NCBI RefSeq assembly: GCF_016598475.1
Contig: NZ_JAEMUX010000042.1
Coordinates: forward strand, 1 to 64,000
DNA from: Streptomyces adelaidensis
GTDB taxonomy: Bacteria > Actinomycetota > Actinomycetes > Streptomycetales > Streptomycetaceae
DNA length: 64,000 bases
Reading direction: 5' to 3'
The notes beneath the pieces are model-generated. The model was not told the origin of the DNA. It did not search any database and saw only the letters and a program-made list of their open reading frames with translations. The translations under genes and the position numbers were made by a program. Shown here one piece after another: positions 48,500-57,294 of the stretch; position 1 is the stretch's first letter, and each line of letters begins with the position of its first letter.

Positions 48500-49346
48500 A
48501 CCCCTTGACCGTCCCCGCCGCCAACCCGCCCACGATGAACCGCTGCAACACGGCGAAGACGCAGACCACCGGGACGCTGATGAGGGTGGCGGTGGCCATG
48601 AGGGCGCCCCAGGCGGTGCCGTGGGTGCCGACGAAGGCGTTGAGGAGGACGGTGACGGGCTGGACGGCGGGTTCGGAGGCGAGGGTGAGGCCGAAGACGA
48701 ACTCGCCCCAGGCGATGAGGAAGGAGAGCCCGGCGACGGCGACCACCCCGGGAGCCATGACCGGCAGGACAACCCGCAGCACCACACCCACCGGACCGCA
48801 GCCGTCGACGAGGGCCGCCTCCTCCAACTCCCTCGGCACACCCCGCAGTACGGGCCGCAGCACGATCACCGCGAAGGGCAGCGTGAGGGTGGTGTCGGCG
48901 GCGATCAGACCGGCGTACGTGTCGTCGAGACCGGCCCGGCGTTCGAGGATGAACAGGGGCGCCGCCAGCACGATGCTGGGCGGGAGCTGGGCGACCAGCA
49001 GGGCGAGCACCATGGTTCCGGAGCCCCGCATCCGGATGCGGGCGAGGGCGTAGGCGAGCGGGACGCCCAGGAGGAGGGTCACCGCGACCACTCCGCAGGA
49101 GATGACCACGCTGTTGAGCAGGGCGCGCGGGAGGGCGTCGTCGGAGAGCGCCGTCGTGTAGTGCCGGGTGGTGGCCGGCGCGGGGAACCACCGCGGGGAC
49201 TCGGCCAGGATGTGGTCCGGCCTGGTGAGGCTGATGTTGACCATCCAGTAGACCGGGAGGAGGAAGACGGCGGTGATCAGCGCGGCGACCGCGGTGAGCG
49301 GCCACCCCCGCGCCCGCCACCCCCGCACCCGCCTCGCCCGCCTCAC
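48498..49346 (-). CDS. Carbohydrate ABC importer permease (MalG/MsmG type)
   Basis: A 282-residue inner-membrane permease with six hydrophobic helices and the EAA loop, here ELEEAALVDGCGPVGVVLRVVLPVMAPG. MalG-type proteins form the translocation channel with a MalF-type partner, encoded immediately upstream. GTG 49346 overlaps the partner stop by 4 bases. It is the last gene of the importer operon. No ATPase gene is present, which is usual because Streptomyces sugar importers share the MsiK ATPase. Confidence 0.92.
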   Translation of the reverse strand: MRRARRVRGWRARGWPLTAVAALITAVFLLPVYWMVNISLTRPDHILAESPRWFPAPATTRHYTTALSDDALPRALLNSVVISCGVVAVTLLLGVPLAYALARIRMRGSGTMVLALLVAQLPPSIVLAAPLFILERRAGLDDTYAGLIAADTTLTLPFAVIVLRPVLRGVPRELEEAALVDGCGPVGVVLRVVLPVMAPGVVAVAGLSFLIAWGEFVFGLTLASEPAVQPVTVLLNAFVGTHGTAWGALMATATLISVPVVCVFAVLQRFIVGGLAAGTVKG

Positions 49347-50272
49347 GCCGCCTCCCCCTCCCCCCGCAGCCGGCGCACGTACAGCGCACCCGCCAGCAGC
49401 GGTACGAGCAGCAGCAACAGGCCCGCCGCCGCGCCCTCGCCGAAGCGGAAGAACTTGAAGAAGATCTCGTAGACGTAGACCGACAGGACACTCGTGGCGT
49501 CGACGGGACCCCCGCCCGTCATCACGAAGACGAGGTCGAAGACCTTGAACGTGTAGACGAGGCCGAGGAGGAGGACCGTCACCGAGACCGGCCGCATCAG
49601 CGGGACGGTGATCCAGCGGAACCGCTGCCACGCGTTCGCGCCGTCGAGCGCGGCGGCCTCGTGGAGTTCCGGGTCGATGGTGTGCAGGCCCACCAGGAGC
49701 AGCAGCATGTTGAAGGGCACGCCCACCCAGACGTTGGCGAAGATCACCCCGGCCAGGGCGGTGCCGGGGTCGGTCAGCCAGTCGTGGCCGAGGGCGTCCG
49801 GGCCGATCGCGCGGAGCAGCGCGTTGTAGGCACCGGAGTCCGGTTCGAGCATCCAGCGGAAGAGGGTGCCGCTGACCACCGGCGGCAGCAGCCAGGCGAT
49901 CAGCAGCAGGGAGCGGAACAAGCCGCCCAGGGGGAACGGCCGGGCGAAGAGCAGGGCCAGGGCGAACCCGATCGTGAACTGGAACAGCAGCGAGCCCGCC
50001 GTGAACACCAGCGACAGGCGTACGGCGTGCCAGAAGTCCGGCTCGGCGACGGTGGTCCGGTAGTTGTCCAGGCCCACGAACTCCGAAGAGCCGCCGAGGA
50101 GTTCCTGAAGGCGTACGGCGTGCAGGGACGTCCACACGTTGTAGAGCAGCGGATACGCGAGGAAGAGGCCGAGGAAGACCAGACCGGGAAGGGAGAAGAC
50201 GTAACCGGCGCGCCTGCGGCGGGTGGAAAGGGAAACGGTGGAACGGGGGTTGGCGTGCCGCCTCCCTCTCAC
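49343..50272 (-). CDS. Carbohydrate ABC importer permease (MalF/MsmF type)
   Basis: A 309-residue permease with six helices: the first is YVFSLPGLVFLGLFLAYPLLYNVWTSL, and the EAA loop is ELHEAAALDGANAWQRFRWITVPLMRP. It pairs with the MalG-type protein encoded downstream. GTG 50272 overlaps the binding-protein stop by 4 bases. Longer open frames into the binding-protein gene are shadows. Confidence 0.93.
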   Translation of the reverse strand: MRGRRHANPRSTVSLSTRRRRAGYVFSLPGLVFLGLFLAYPLLYNVWTSLHAVRLQELLGGSSEFVGLDNYRTTVAEPDFWHAVRLSLVFTAGSLLFQFTIGFALALLFARPFPLGGLFRSLLLIAWLLPPVVSGTLFRWMLEPDSGAYNALLRAIGPDALGHDWLTDPGTALAGVIFANVWVGVPFNMLLLLVGLHTIDPELHEAAALDGANAWQRFRWITVPLMRPVSVTVLLLGLVYTFKVFDLVFVMTGGGPVDATSVLSVYVYEIFFKFFRFGEGAAAGLLLLLVPLLAGALYVRRLRGEGEAA

Positions 50273-51510
50273 CGCTGCTCCAGCGCCTTGTCGATCTTCG
50301 TGGCGGTGGACTTCGCGACGGCCGAGGGCGCGGCCGTGCCGGTGAGCACGGACTGTTCGGCCTCGGCGACGGCCTGGGCGGCGTCGGCGTAGCCCGGCCC
50401 GTACTGGCGGGGCCGGGCCACGGGCAGCTGGCTGAGGAAGAGCCGCAGGGCCGGGTCGGAGGCCCAGGTGCCGGCGTCGGCCAGGTCCTTGCGGGCGGGC
50501 AGATTGCCGACCGCCACCAGGTACGGCACCAGGACCGACGGCCGCTGGGTGTACTCCAGGACCTCCCACGCCTTGTCCTGGTGGTCGCTGCTCGCCATCA
50601 CCACCCAGTTCTCGCCGCCCAGACAGGTCGCCGACTCCTGGTCGCGGGGCAGCGCGACGACGCCGTACTCCACGTCCTTCTGCTTGATGGTCGGCAGCTG
50701 CCACGGGCCGTTGATCTGCATCGCGGCCCGCCCGTTGACGAACCGGGTGTTGACGTCCTGCTGGGTCCAGCCCACGCACTGCTCCGACAGCGAGCCCTTG
50801 GCGACGAGGTCGTCGAGGTAGGCGAGCGCGGTCGCGCCGTACGTGGCGAAGGTGTCCAGGTCGCCGCCGGCCTGCCACAGGAACGGCAGGAACTGGAACA
50901 CCCCCTCCTCCGTCCTGATCGCGCTCATCGCAAGACCGAACCGGTCCCCGCTGGTCAGCCGCTGGGCCGTCACGGTGAGCTGGTCCCAGGTGGTCGGCGG
51001 CTCCACGCCGGCGGCGGCGAGCATCCCGGTGTTGTAGTAGAGGGCGAGGCAGTTGCTGTTGTTGGGGATGCCGAGGTTCTTGCCGTCGACCCGGCAGCCG
51101 TCCCAGGGGCCCTTGTAGTACTGGTCCGCCTCGCCCCACTCCTCGACCCGCTCGGTGAGGTCGGCCAGCAGGCCGCTGCCGGCGAGCGAGTTCATGGCGA
51201 CGTTGTCGACGATCGCGATGTCCGGGAGGTCGCCGGAGACCGCGCCCAGGGTGATCTGCCGTTCGAGGTCGGCGAAGGGGAACGTACGCCGCTCGATGCG
51301 TACGCCGGGGACCTGGGCCTCGATGTCCTTGATCAGCCGGGTGAAGGCGGGCTGGAAGTTGTCCAGCGTGAAGTAGTCCCACCAGGTGAGGGTGACCGTC
51401 CCGCTCTTCTTGTCCGAGCCGCAGGCGGTCAGGGCGGAACCGAGGCCGAGGCCGGCCGCGCCCACGCCTGCGGCGCGCAGAAAGCCACGGCGGTCGACGG
51501 GGTAGGACAT
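50269..51510 (-). CDS. Sugar-binding lipoprotein of ABC importer
   Basis: A 413-residue family-1 extracellular solute-binding protein. The N-terminus has a Tat-like RRGFLRAAG followed by a hydrophobic stretch and lipobox LTAC, so it is probably exported folded and lipid-anchored. WWDYFTLDNFQPAFTRLI and the later INGPWQLPTIKQ are typical of the MalE/MsmE group. ATG 51510 has AGGGAGC upstream; an earlier ATG (51549) would put 13 residues before the signal peptide and is less likely. The ligand is probably an oligosaccharide, but its identity cannot be read. Confidence 0.93.
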   Translation of the reverse strand: MSYPVDRRGFLRAAGVGAAGLGLGSALTACGSDKKSGTVTLTWWDYFTLDNFQPAFTRLIKDIEAQVPGVRIERRTFPFADLERQITLGAVSGDLPDIAIVDNVAMNSLAGSGLLADLTERVEEWGEADQYYKGPWDGCRVDGKNLGIPNNSNCLALYYNTGMLAAAGVEPPTTWDQLTVTAQRLTSGDRFGLAMSAIRTEEGVFQFLPFLWQAGGDLDTFATYGATALAYLDDLVAKGSLSEQCVGWTQQDVNTRFVNGRAAMQINGPWQLPTIKQKDVEYGVVALPRDQESATCLGGENWVVMASSDHQDKAWEVLEYTQRPSVLVPYLVAVGNLPARKDLADAGTWASDPALRLFLSQLPVARPRQYGPGYADAAQAVAEAEQSVLTGTAAPSAVAKSTATKIDKALEQR

Positions 51511-51548
51511 GCGCTGCTCCCTGTGAGTCATCGAGTCGGGCGTACACA

Positions 51549-52529
51549 TCAGAAGCCGGCGTCCGGAAGATCCGGCAGGTCAGGCAGGTCAGGAAGATTG
51601 GGCAGGTCCGGGAACCGGTCGAGGTCCGGGAACTCCCGTTCGGGCTCCGAGCCGGGTACCGGGCGGCAGGGCCCGGTGCTGTCCCGCAGGGAGATCAGGG
51701 GTTTGAGGAGGATGTGCCGGGGCGGTGCGTCGGGTCGGGTGAGGCGGCGCAGGATCAGCTCGACGGCCACCCGGCTCATCTCCTTCGCGGGGATCTCGGC
51801 GGCCGTGAGCTGCGGCTCCACCCGCTCCGCCCAGCGGCCGGCGGCCACGCCGACGATCGAGAAGTCGCGCGGGACCCTGCGGCCGTGCCGGGTCAGGCCG
51901 CGGTAGAGGCCCTCCAGCGCCGCCTCGTTGAGGGTGACGAGCGAGGTGGTCGCCGGGTCGTCCAGCAGGATCTGCTCCAGGACGGCCTCGCCGGCGGTGA
52001 CGTCGTCGTCGCAGAGGTACGCGTGCGGGCTGAGCACCTGCTCCGCCATGGCCTTGGTGTATCCCTCCAGACCGAGGCGGGCGGAGCCGTAACCGCTGCT
52101 GAAGAGCTGTTCGGAACGGTTGACGAAGGCGATCCTGCGGTGGCCCAGGTCGGCCAGGTGGTACACGCAGCCCCGGGCCAGGCCCGCGAAGTCCAGGTCG
52201 ACCCAGCCGGTCACGTCCGCCCTGCCGTTCCGGCCGATCGTGACGAACGGGAAGCCGGTGCCCGCCAGATACTCCACCCGGTCGTCCTCCAGCTTGATCT
52301 CCATCACGATCACCCCGTCCACCCGGCCCCCCTCCACCATCCGCCGGAAGGAGACGTCGCCCGCGTCGTCGGCGGGGGAGAGCAGCAGGTCGTAGTCGTG
52401 CGTGGTGGCCGCCTCGGCGACCCCGCCGATGAACGCCAGCTGCATGTTGGTGTAGTCACGGCCCCGGCCCGCGGGGGGAAAGACGAGGCCGAGCGTGTGG
52501 GTGCCGGTGGGGGAGGATGTGGGTGTCAT
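51549..52529 (-). CDS. LacI/GalR-type ligand-binding protein lacking the DNA-binding domain
   Basis: A 326-residue protein that begins at once with the periplasmic-binding-protein-like domain of LacI regulators (THTLGLVFPPAGRGRDYTNMQLAFIGGVAEAA) and continues to ITLxEIPAKEM-like features near residue 265. The 55-60 residue helix-turn-helix and hinge that should precede it are absent, and the sequence upstream is the 3' end of the SpoIIE-type gene. So it is either a decayed repressor or a sensor working by protein contact. The C-terminus has PDL repeats. It is the first gene of the importer operon. No ribosome binding site is visible at ATG 52529. Confidence 0.85.
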   Translation of the reverse strand: MTPTSSPTGTHTLGLVFPPAGRGRDYTNMQLAFIGGVAEAATTHDYDLLLSPADDAGDVSFRRMVEGGRVDGVIVMEIKLEDDRVEYLAGTGFPFVTIGRNGRADVTGWVDLDFAGLARGCVYHLADLGHRRIAFVNRSEQLFSSGYGSARLGLEGYTKAMAEQVLSPHAYLCDDDVTAGEAVLEQILLDDPATTSLVTLNEAALEGLYRGLTRHGRRVPRDFSIVGVAAGRWAERVEPQLTAAEIPAKEMSRVAVELILRRLTRPDAPPRHILLKPLISLRDSTGPCRPVPGSEPEREFPDLDRFPDLPNLPDLPDLPDLPDAGF

Positions 52530-52531
52530 CG

Positions 52532-54988
52532 TCAGTCGACCGGGAGGGGTTGTTCGGCCCAGATGGTCTTGCCGGTGGAGGTCTGGCGGGTCCCCCAGCT
52601 CTGGGTGAGCTGGGCGACCATGTGCAGGCCGCGGCCGCCCTCGTCGTAGGCACGGGCACGGCGCAGGTGGGGGGCGGTGCTGCTGGCGTCGGAGACCTCG
52701 CAGATCAGGGTGCGGTCACGGATGAGGCGGAGTCCGATGGGGACGGCGCCGTAGCGGATGGCGTTGGTGACGAGCTCGCTCACCACGAGCTCGGTGATGA
52801 ACGCGGCCTCCTGGAGCCCCCACACGGCCAGCTGCCGGGAGGCCTGCGCGCGGGCGTCCGCGACGATCGCCGGGTCGGACGGCAGGGACCAGGCGGCGAC
52901 CTGGTCGGTGTGCAGGGCGCGGGTGCGGGCCAGCAGGAGGGCCACGTCGTCGGCGGGGGTGTCGGGCAGCAGCGTCTTGAGCACGGCGTCGCAGGTGACC
53001 TCCAGGGAGGGGACGGGCGAGGAGAGCACCTGGCAGAGCCGGTCCAGGCCCGCGCCGATGTCGTGGTCGCGGGCCTCGACCAGACCGTCGGTGTAGAAGG
53101 CGAGGAGGCTGCCCTCCGGCAGCTCCACCTCGGTCGCCTCGAACGGCAGACCGCCGACCCCCAGCAGCGGACCCGGCGACAGCTCGACCACACCGACCCT
53201 GCCGTCCGGGTACAGCACCACGGGCGGCGGATGGCCGGCGCTGGCGAGGGTGCAGACCCGCGAGACGGGGTCGTACACGGCGTACAGACAGGTCGCGCCG
53301 ATCTCGGCGGCGGACGGCATCTCCAGGTCCTCGGGGATGGTCTCGTCGTAGGTGAGATGGGTGACCAGGTCGTCGAGATGGGTGAGCAGCTCGTCCGGCG
53401 GGAGGTCGACGTCGGCGAGGGTACGGACCGCCGTGCGCAGCCGGCCCATGGTGGCGGAGGCGTGCAGACCGTGCCCGACGACATCGCCGACCACCAGGGC
53501 CACCCGGGTGCCGGAGAGGGGGACCACGTCGAACCAGTCGCCGCCCACCCCCGCCCCGGAACCGGCCGGCAGATAGCGGTACGCCACCTCGACCGCCACC
53601 TGCTTGGGCAGCTCGCGGGGGAGCAGGCTCCGCTGGAGGGTGAGCGCGTTGGTGCGTTCACGTGTGTACCGCCGCGCGTTGTCCACGCCGACGGCCGCCC
53701 GGCCGGCGAGTTCCTCGGCCAGCACCAGATCGTCCTGCTCGAAGGGCTTCGAACCCTTGCGGCGGGCGAAGAACGCCACCCCGAGCGTGATGCCCCGGGC
53801 CCGCAGTGGCGCGGACATGACGGAATGGAAGCCGAATTTCTCCACGCGTTCCCGCCGGGTCTCGTCCTGGGTGACCCACCGCAGGTACTCCGGGTCGTCG
53901 ACCCCGCTGAGCAGCGGTTTCCCGCTGGCCAGCGCACGGGCGGGCGGGGAGAACGGGGGGTAGGCGTCGAGCCCCCCGAGCGGAACGGCGGCCTCGGGCG
54001 CGCCCTCGTGCGTGGACTGGTGCGCCGCCCGCCGCAGCGCGACCGTCGTGTCGAGCGGACCGGCGGCCGGTTCCTGGCCGCGCAGTACGGAGTCGAGCAG
54101 GTCCACACTGACGAAGTCGGCGAGCCGGGGGACCGCGAGATCCGCCAGCTCCTGGGCGGTACGGGTCACGTTCAGGGTGCTGCCGATGCGGGTGCCGGCC
54201 TCGTTGAGCAGGGCCAGCCGCTGCCGGGCCCAGTGCTCCTCACTGTTGTCGAACGTCGCGGTGCCGACCGCGCACACCTCGCCCGTCGCGGGGTCCCGGA
54301 CCGGCCACATCTCGGTGATCCAGGCCTGCTGCCGCGAGGAGAAGAGGCCCGGCGCGGTCCGCTCGTGACGCATCGGCGCACCCTCGTCCGCCACCCGCTC
54401 GACCAGCCGCAGGAACCCCTCCTCGGCCGCCTCCCCGGGCAGATCCCCCGACAGGTCCGGCTCCGGCCGCCACCCCTGCGGCCCCCTGGTGAACATCGAC
54501 ATGGCCAGCGGCGACTGCGCGTGCGACCACTCGACCATCGGCGTCGACATCGGCACCGGCGTCGGCCGGCCGGGCTCCGCCGGGGCGACGTCGGTGGCAT
54601 CGACGGCTGCGGCGACATCAGCGGCTGCGGCGTCCTCACCGGCTGCGGTGGCCGTGACGACGAAGGCCCGCGTCCCCCCGTCGGCGCCCAGGGACGGTGA
54701 ACAGCGCAGGGCCACCTGAACAAGGTGACCGTCCCGGTGACGGAGCACCACCGGGCCACCGCCGCCCCACTCCGAGAGGCTGCCCCGTGCGTCGTACGCG
54801 TCGTACGAGTCGATCAGCTCGGCCGCCGCACGCCCCAGCACGTCCCCGGCGCCGTATCCCAGCAGCCTTCGGGCCCCCTCGCTCCAGCCCGTGACGATGC
54901 CTTCGGGGCTGATGGTGGCCGTGGCCGCGCCGGACGAGTACGCATAGTGACTGGGGGCTTGCTGGGAAACCGGCTTTCTATTGTCCAT
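52532..54988 (-). CDS. PAS-GAF-SpoIIE phosphatase with C-terminal anti-sigma-like ATPase
   Basis: An 818-residue signalling protein. A PAS domain (about 20-115) is followed by a second PAS-like segment (about 165-275), a GAF domain (about 285-455), and a PP2C/SpoIIE phosphatase (about 480-665) with GGDWFDVVPLSG and VVGDVVGHGLHASATMG metal-binding aspartates, ASAGHPPPVVL and YTDGLVEARD. The end is a HATPase_c domain (about 690-810; ELVVSELVTNAIRYG, DEGGRGLHMVAQLT) like anti-sigma kinases. Such proteins govern sigma factors through anti-sigma antagonists. Its stop is 2 bases from the LacI-like start. Alanine- and valine-rich low complexity separates the PAS domains. Confidence 0.94.
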   Translation of the reverse strand: MDNRKPVSQQAPSHYAYSSGAATATISPEGIVTGWSEGARRLLGYGAGDVLGRAAAELIDSYDAYDARGSLSEWGGGGPVVLRHRDGHLVQVALRCSPSLGADGGTRAFVVTATAAGEDAAAADVAAAVDATDVAPAEPGRPTPVPMSTPMVEWSHAQSPLAMSMFTRGPQGWRPEPDLSGDLPGEAAEEGFLRLVERVADEGAPMRHERTAPGLFSSRQQAWITEMWPVRDPATGEVCAVGTATFDNSEEHWARQRLALLNEAGTRIGSTLNVTRTAQELADLAVPRLADFVSVDLLDSVLRGQEPAAGPLDTTVALRRAAHQSTHEGAPEAAVPLGGLDAYPPFSPPARALASGKPLLSGVDDPEYLRWVTQDETRRERVEKFGFHSVMSAPLRARGITLGVAFFARRKGSKPFEQDDLVLAEELAGRAAVGVDNARRYTRERTNALTLQRSLLPRELPKQVAVEVAYRYLPAGSGAGVGGDWFDVVPLSGTRVALVVGDVVGHGLHASATMGRLRTAVRTLADVDLPPDELLTHLDDLVTHLTYDETIPEDLEMPSAAEIGATCLYAVYDPVSRVCTLASAGHPPPVVLYPDGRVGVVELSPGPLLGVGGLPFEATEVELPEGSLLAFYTDGLVEARDHDIGAGLDRLCQVLSSPVPSLEVTCDAVLKTLLPDTPADDVALLLARTRALHTDQVAAWSLPSDPAIVADARAQASRQLAVWGLQEAAFITELVVSELVTNAIRYGAVPIGLRLIRDRTLICEVSDASSTAPHLRRARAYDEGGRGLHMVAQLTQSWGTRQTSTGKTIWAEQPLPVD

Positions 54989-55387
54989 TCCCGCTCAATT
55001 CGCACCGGGTGTGTCACTCGTAGTCCTCAGCGTGCCCGCTGGGACGGAAGCGGACAAGTCGGACCTGCCGGGGTGGCGCCCCCAGGTCCGCGTCGTGACG
55101 TGGCCGTGGCGATGCGGTCGGAGGCCCGCCCGCCGATGGCGGCACGGTGGCCGCGATCGGGAGCGCCTCGACCCCTTTCTCGGCGGGTGGGGAGAGTAAG
55201 GGGAACGCGGACTCACGCGGACTCACGCGGACTCCGGGCGTCGCGGGTCGACGGGGCCGGCTCCCGGAGCGGGTCGGTGGACCCGGGGACCTGCCACGGC
55301 GGGGCGGCATCCGTGCGACCCCGGGACGGCGGTGCTTGCCCGACCGGCCCGGCTCGGCGTTCGGTGGGGCAATATCGCGCTAATTAT

Positions 55388-55459
55388 CTGAACGTGCAGT
55401 TCAGCCGGAGATCATCGGAGATCAATGGAGATCAACAGAATTCTGGAATCGGGGATTCT
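55388..55459. promoter_or_regulatory. Operator-like cluster: inverted repeats and 10-bp phased direct repeats
   Basis: CTGAAC-GTGCA-GTTCAG (55388-55404) is a perfect inverted repeat. It is followed directly by three 10-bp units, GGAGATCATC, GGAGATCAAT and GGAGATCAAC (55407-55436), then the palindrome CAGAATTCTG (55436-55445) and a GAATC/GATTC pair (55446-55458). The 10-bp spacing would place all units on the same helical face. The whole stretch is much richer in A/T than its surroundings. Confidence 0.55.
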
Positions 55460-55462
55460 GTA

Positions 55463-55582
55463 ATGGTGGAACAAAGGACTCCGTTGAACCCGATGCGGCT
55501 GGGCTGCCGGTCGGGCCGGGTCGGGAAACTCCTGAACAGGGAGAACGGGAAAGGTCGTAAAGGGCGGAAAGCGGAATGGTGA
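55463..55582 (+). CDS. Possible basic micro-ORF (39 residues)
   Basis: ATG 55463 opens a 39-codon frame for a strongly basic peptide (start MVEQRTPLN, end KGRKGRKAEW). It sits right after the operator-like cluster, and GGGG lies 8 bases before the start. Codon use is not strongly GC3-biased, and no family is recognisable. It may be a leader peptide or chance. Confidence 0.25.
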   Translation: MVEQRTPLNPMRLGCRSGRVGKLLNRENGKGRKGRKAEW

Positions 55583-55869
55583 CCCGGTTCGTCCGGCGGC
55601 GCGGTCCGGTGGGAGCCGGACGGGCGACGATCTTCCTGACGGATACTCAACTTCCTTTACTAATAGTCGAGTTGTGCTCGACAGTACGTGCGAACCGTGG
55701 CTAGCATCCCCCTGGGACGCCAGGGGAGAATTCATCCTGAAATTGCTCCAGGCGCTTCCTGTTCTTCGGGGGGAGAGCGTCCTTCGGACGCGTTCTGTCG
55801 CACCTCTTCTCCTTCCTGTACGGCCCCGCGCTTATCCGCGTGGGGACCTGCTCGGGGAAGGTTCCAATC

Positions 55870-56244
55870 ATGATCATGCGAAAGATGGCCGCTGCGCTGC
55901 TCGGCGCGACGGCTCTGACGGGCGCGGGTCTCGCCACCGCCGCACCGGCACAAGCGGACACGGTCATTGGTATCTTCTACCTGAACTCGAACCACGGCGG
56001 TTCCACCTACACGATCACCGCCGGCGGCACCACGTCCTGCACCACCACGACGACTGACTCGAACTTCACCTCAGGCTTCAGCAGCGCCTGGAACGACCAG
56101 GCGTCCTCGCACCGGGGCTACGCCAACTGCGACATCAAGGTGTACGAGCACGCGGGCCAGGGTGGGGCCTCGTTGCCCTACTACACCTCGATATCGAGCT
56201 ACGGCGTTCTCAACGACCAGGTGAGCTCCGCCAGATACTCCTGA
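55870..56244 (+). CDS. Secreted crystallin-fold / peptidase-inhibitor I36-like protein
   Basis: A 124-residue exported protein. The signal peptide (about residues 1-34) ends TAAPAQA-DT. The mature part is about 90 residues with a pattern of the I36/beta-gamma-crystallin fold: FYLNSNHGGSTYTI near the start, and IKVYEHAGQGG with LNDQVSSARY at the end, plus two cysteines (in TTSCTTT and YANCDIK) that may pair. Streptomyces I36 proteins such as SMI inhibit metalloproteases; a structural or calcium-binding role is equally possible. GGGGAAGG precedes ATG 55870. A strong terminator follows the stop codon. Confidence 0.82.
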   Translation: MIMRKMAAALLGATALTGAGLATAAPAQADTVIGIFYLNSNHGGSTYTITAGGTTSCTTTTTDSNFTSGFSSAWNDQASSHRGYANCDIKVYEHAGQGGASLPYYTSISSYGVLNDQVSSARYS

Positions 56245-56259
56245 CGGATCGGATCGAGT

Positions 56260-56295
56260 GGTGCCGGGAGCGGGTTTCAACCCGCTCCCGGCACC
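56260..56295 (+). terminator. Strong hairpin terminator after the I36-like gene
   Basis: GGTGCCGGGAGCGGGTT (56260-56276) pairs perfectly over 17 bp with its complement at 56279-56295 across a 2-base turn, so in practice the loop will open to 4 or more bases. It starts 16 bases after the stop codon. No T-tract follows, as usual in this genus. Confidence 0.85.
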
Positions 56296-56382
56296 GCGTT
56301 CGCATGTACGGCTGTACGGGGACATCGCAGATGCACGGACGCAGGACGCACCGATGCAGACGCACGGATGTAGGGGAGAGCG

Positions 56383-57294
56383 ATGCGGGCACGGACCGGT
56401 GTCAGTGGGGTCGCGGCGGTAGCGGCGATATTAGGTCTCGCCGCCTGCACGGGCGGCGACGGCGGGGACGAGCCGCCGGAGCTCGGGACGGTTCCGACGG
56501 TGAAGAGCTCGGCGGATCTTCCGACCCTGCCGATGGAGCAGTACGTGTTCAGCGGGGATGATCTGCGCACCTACACGCAAGCCGGCGCCGTGCTCTCGCG
56601 GCGCTGCATGGAGCGCTTCGGCATGAACTGGATCTCGGACGAGGACGCCACCCGCGACCTTCCCGACCTGACCGTCGACCCGACCCGCTACTTCACGATC
56701 ATCGACGCGCGGACCGCCCGCGAGCACGGGTACGGCGATCCAGGCGCGGACGGCGGGGATCAGCAGGAGAAGACAGGCGGCTCCTACGAGCCGACCGCGG
56801 CGGAACGTTCGGTGTACGACGGTTCGGCGAAGGACGTCACCGACACCGCAGGACGCCGGCTCGGCGAGGGCGGCTGCGCGGCCGAGTCGGACGGCCAGCT
56901 GGAGAAGGGCGGGGTGAAGGGCATCGAACCGCTCAAGGTGGGCAACGAGTTCTACACCCTGTACGGAGAGGTCCAGCGCGACAGCCGGGTGACCGAGGCC
57001 TTCGAGAAGTGGTCGGAGTGCATGAAGAAGGAAGGCTTCTCCTACGCCACCCCGCTGGACGCGGCGAACGACTCCGAGTGGGCGTCGGGCGGCGACACGA
57101 AGGCCGCCATCTCGGTGGCGACGGCGGACGTCGCGTGCAAGCAGCGCCTCAACACCGTCGGCACCTGGTACGCGGTGACGGAGGCGTACCAGCGCGCGTA
57201 CATCGACGAGAAGGCCGAGCACTTCGCGGACATACTCGCCACGAAGCAGTCGCTCGTGAAGAACGCCGCGAACGTCATCGGGGGGACGGCGTGA
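56383..57294 (+). CDS. Lipoprotein with a TTA codon, first gene of export operon
   Basis: A 303-residue secreted lipoprotein with lipobox LAAC at Cys22. The mature protein is soluble, acidic and helical; conserved-looking pieces are WSECMKKEGFSYATP and YTQAGAVLSRRCMERFG. Codon 17 is TTA (56431-56433), so translation needs the bldA tRNA. It is paralogous to the next gene: both start MRARTGV-G and share a C-M-x-x-(E/D)-G-(F/H) core. GGGGAGAG precedes ATG 56383. The place in the operon suggests a periplasm-facing sensor or accessory of the downstream exporter, but I recognise no defined family. Confidence 0.85.
   Translation: MRARTGVSGVAAVAAILGLAACTGGDGGDEPPELGTVPTVKSSADLPTLPMEQYVFSGDDLRTYTQAGAVLSRRCMERFGMNWISDEDATRDLPDLTVDPTRYFTIIDARTAREHGYGDPGADGGDQQEKTGGSYEPTAAERSVYDGSAKDVTDTAGRRLGEGGCAAESDGQLEKGGVKGIEPLKVGNEFYTLYGEVQRDSRVTEAFEKWSECMKKEGFSYATPLDAANDSEWASGGDTKAAISVATADVACKQRLNTVGTWYAVTEAYQRAYIDEKAEHFADILATKQSLVKNAANVIGGTA

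Larger units (their letters stand above)
54989..55869. other. 880-base intergenic region with phased repeats
   Basis: The region separates the leftward phosphatase from the rightward secreted-protein gene. It holds three tandem copies of ACGCGGACTC (55205-55234), a dense cluster of inverted and direct repeats (55388-55460, listed separately), a possible micro-ORF, and an inverted repeat GTCGAG-TTGTG-CTCGAC (55666-55682). A promoter-like pair TCGACA (55678-55683) and TAGCAT (55702-55707) with 18-bp spacing could drive the secreted-protein gene with a leader of about 155 bases. Other open frames here lack starts or sensible codon use. Confidence 0.6.
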
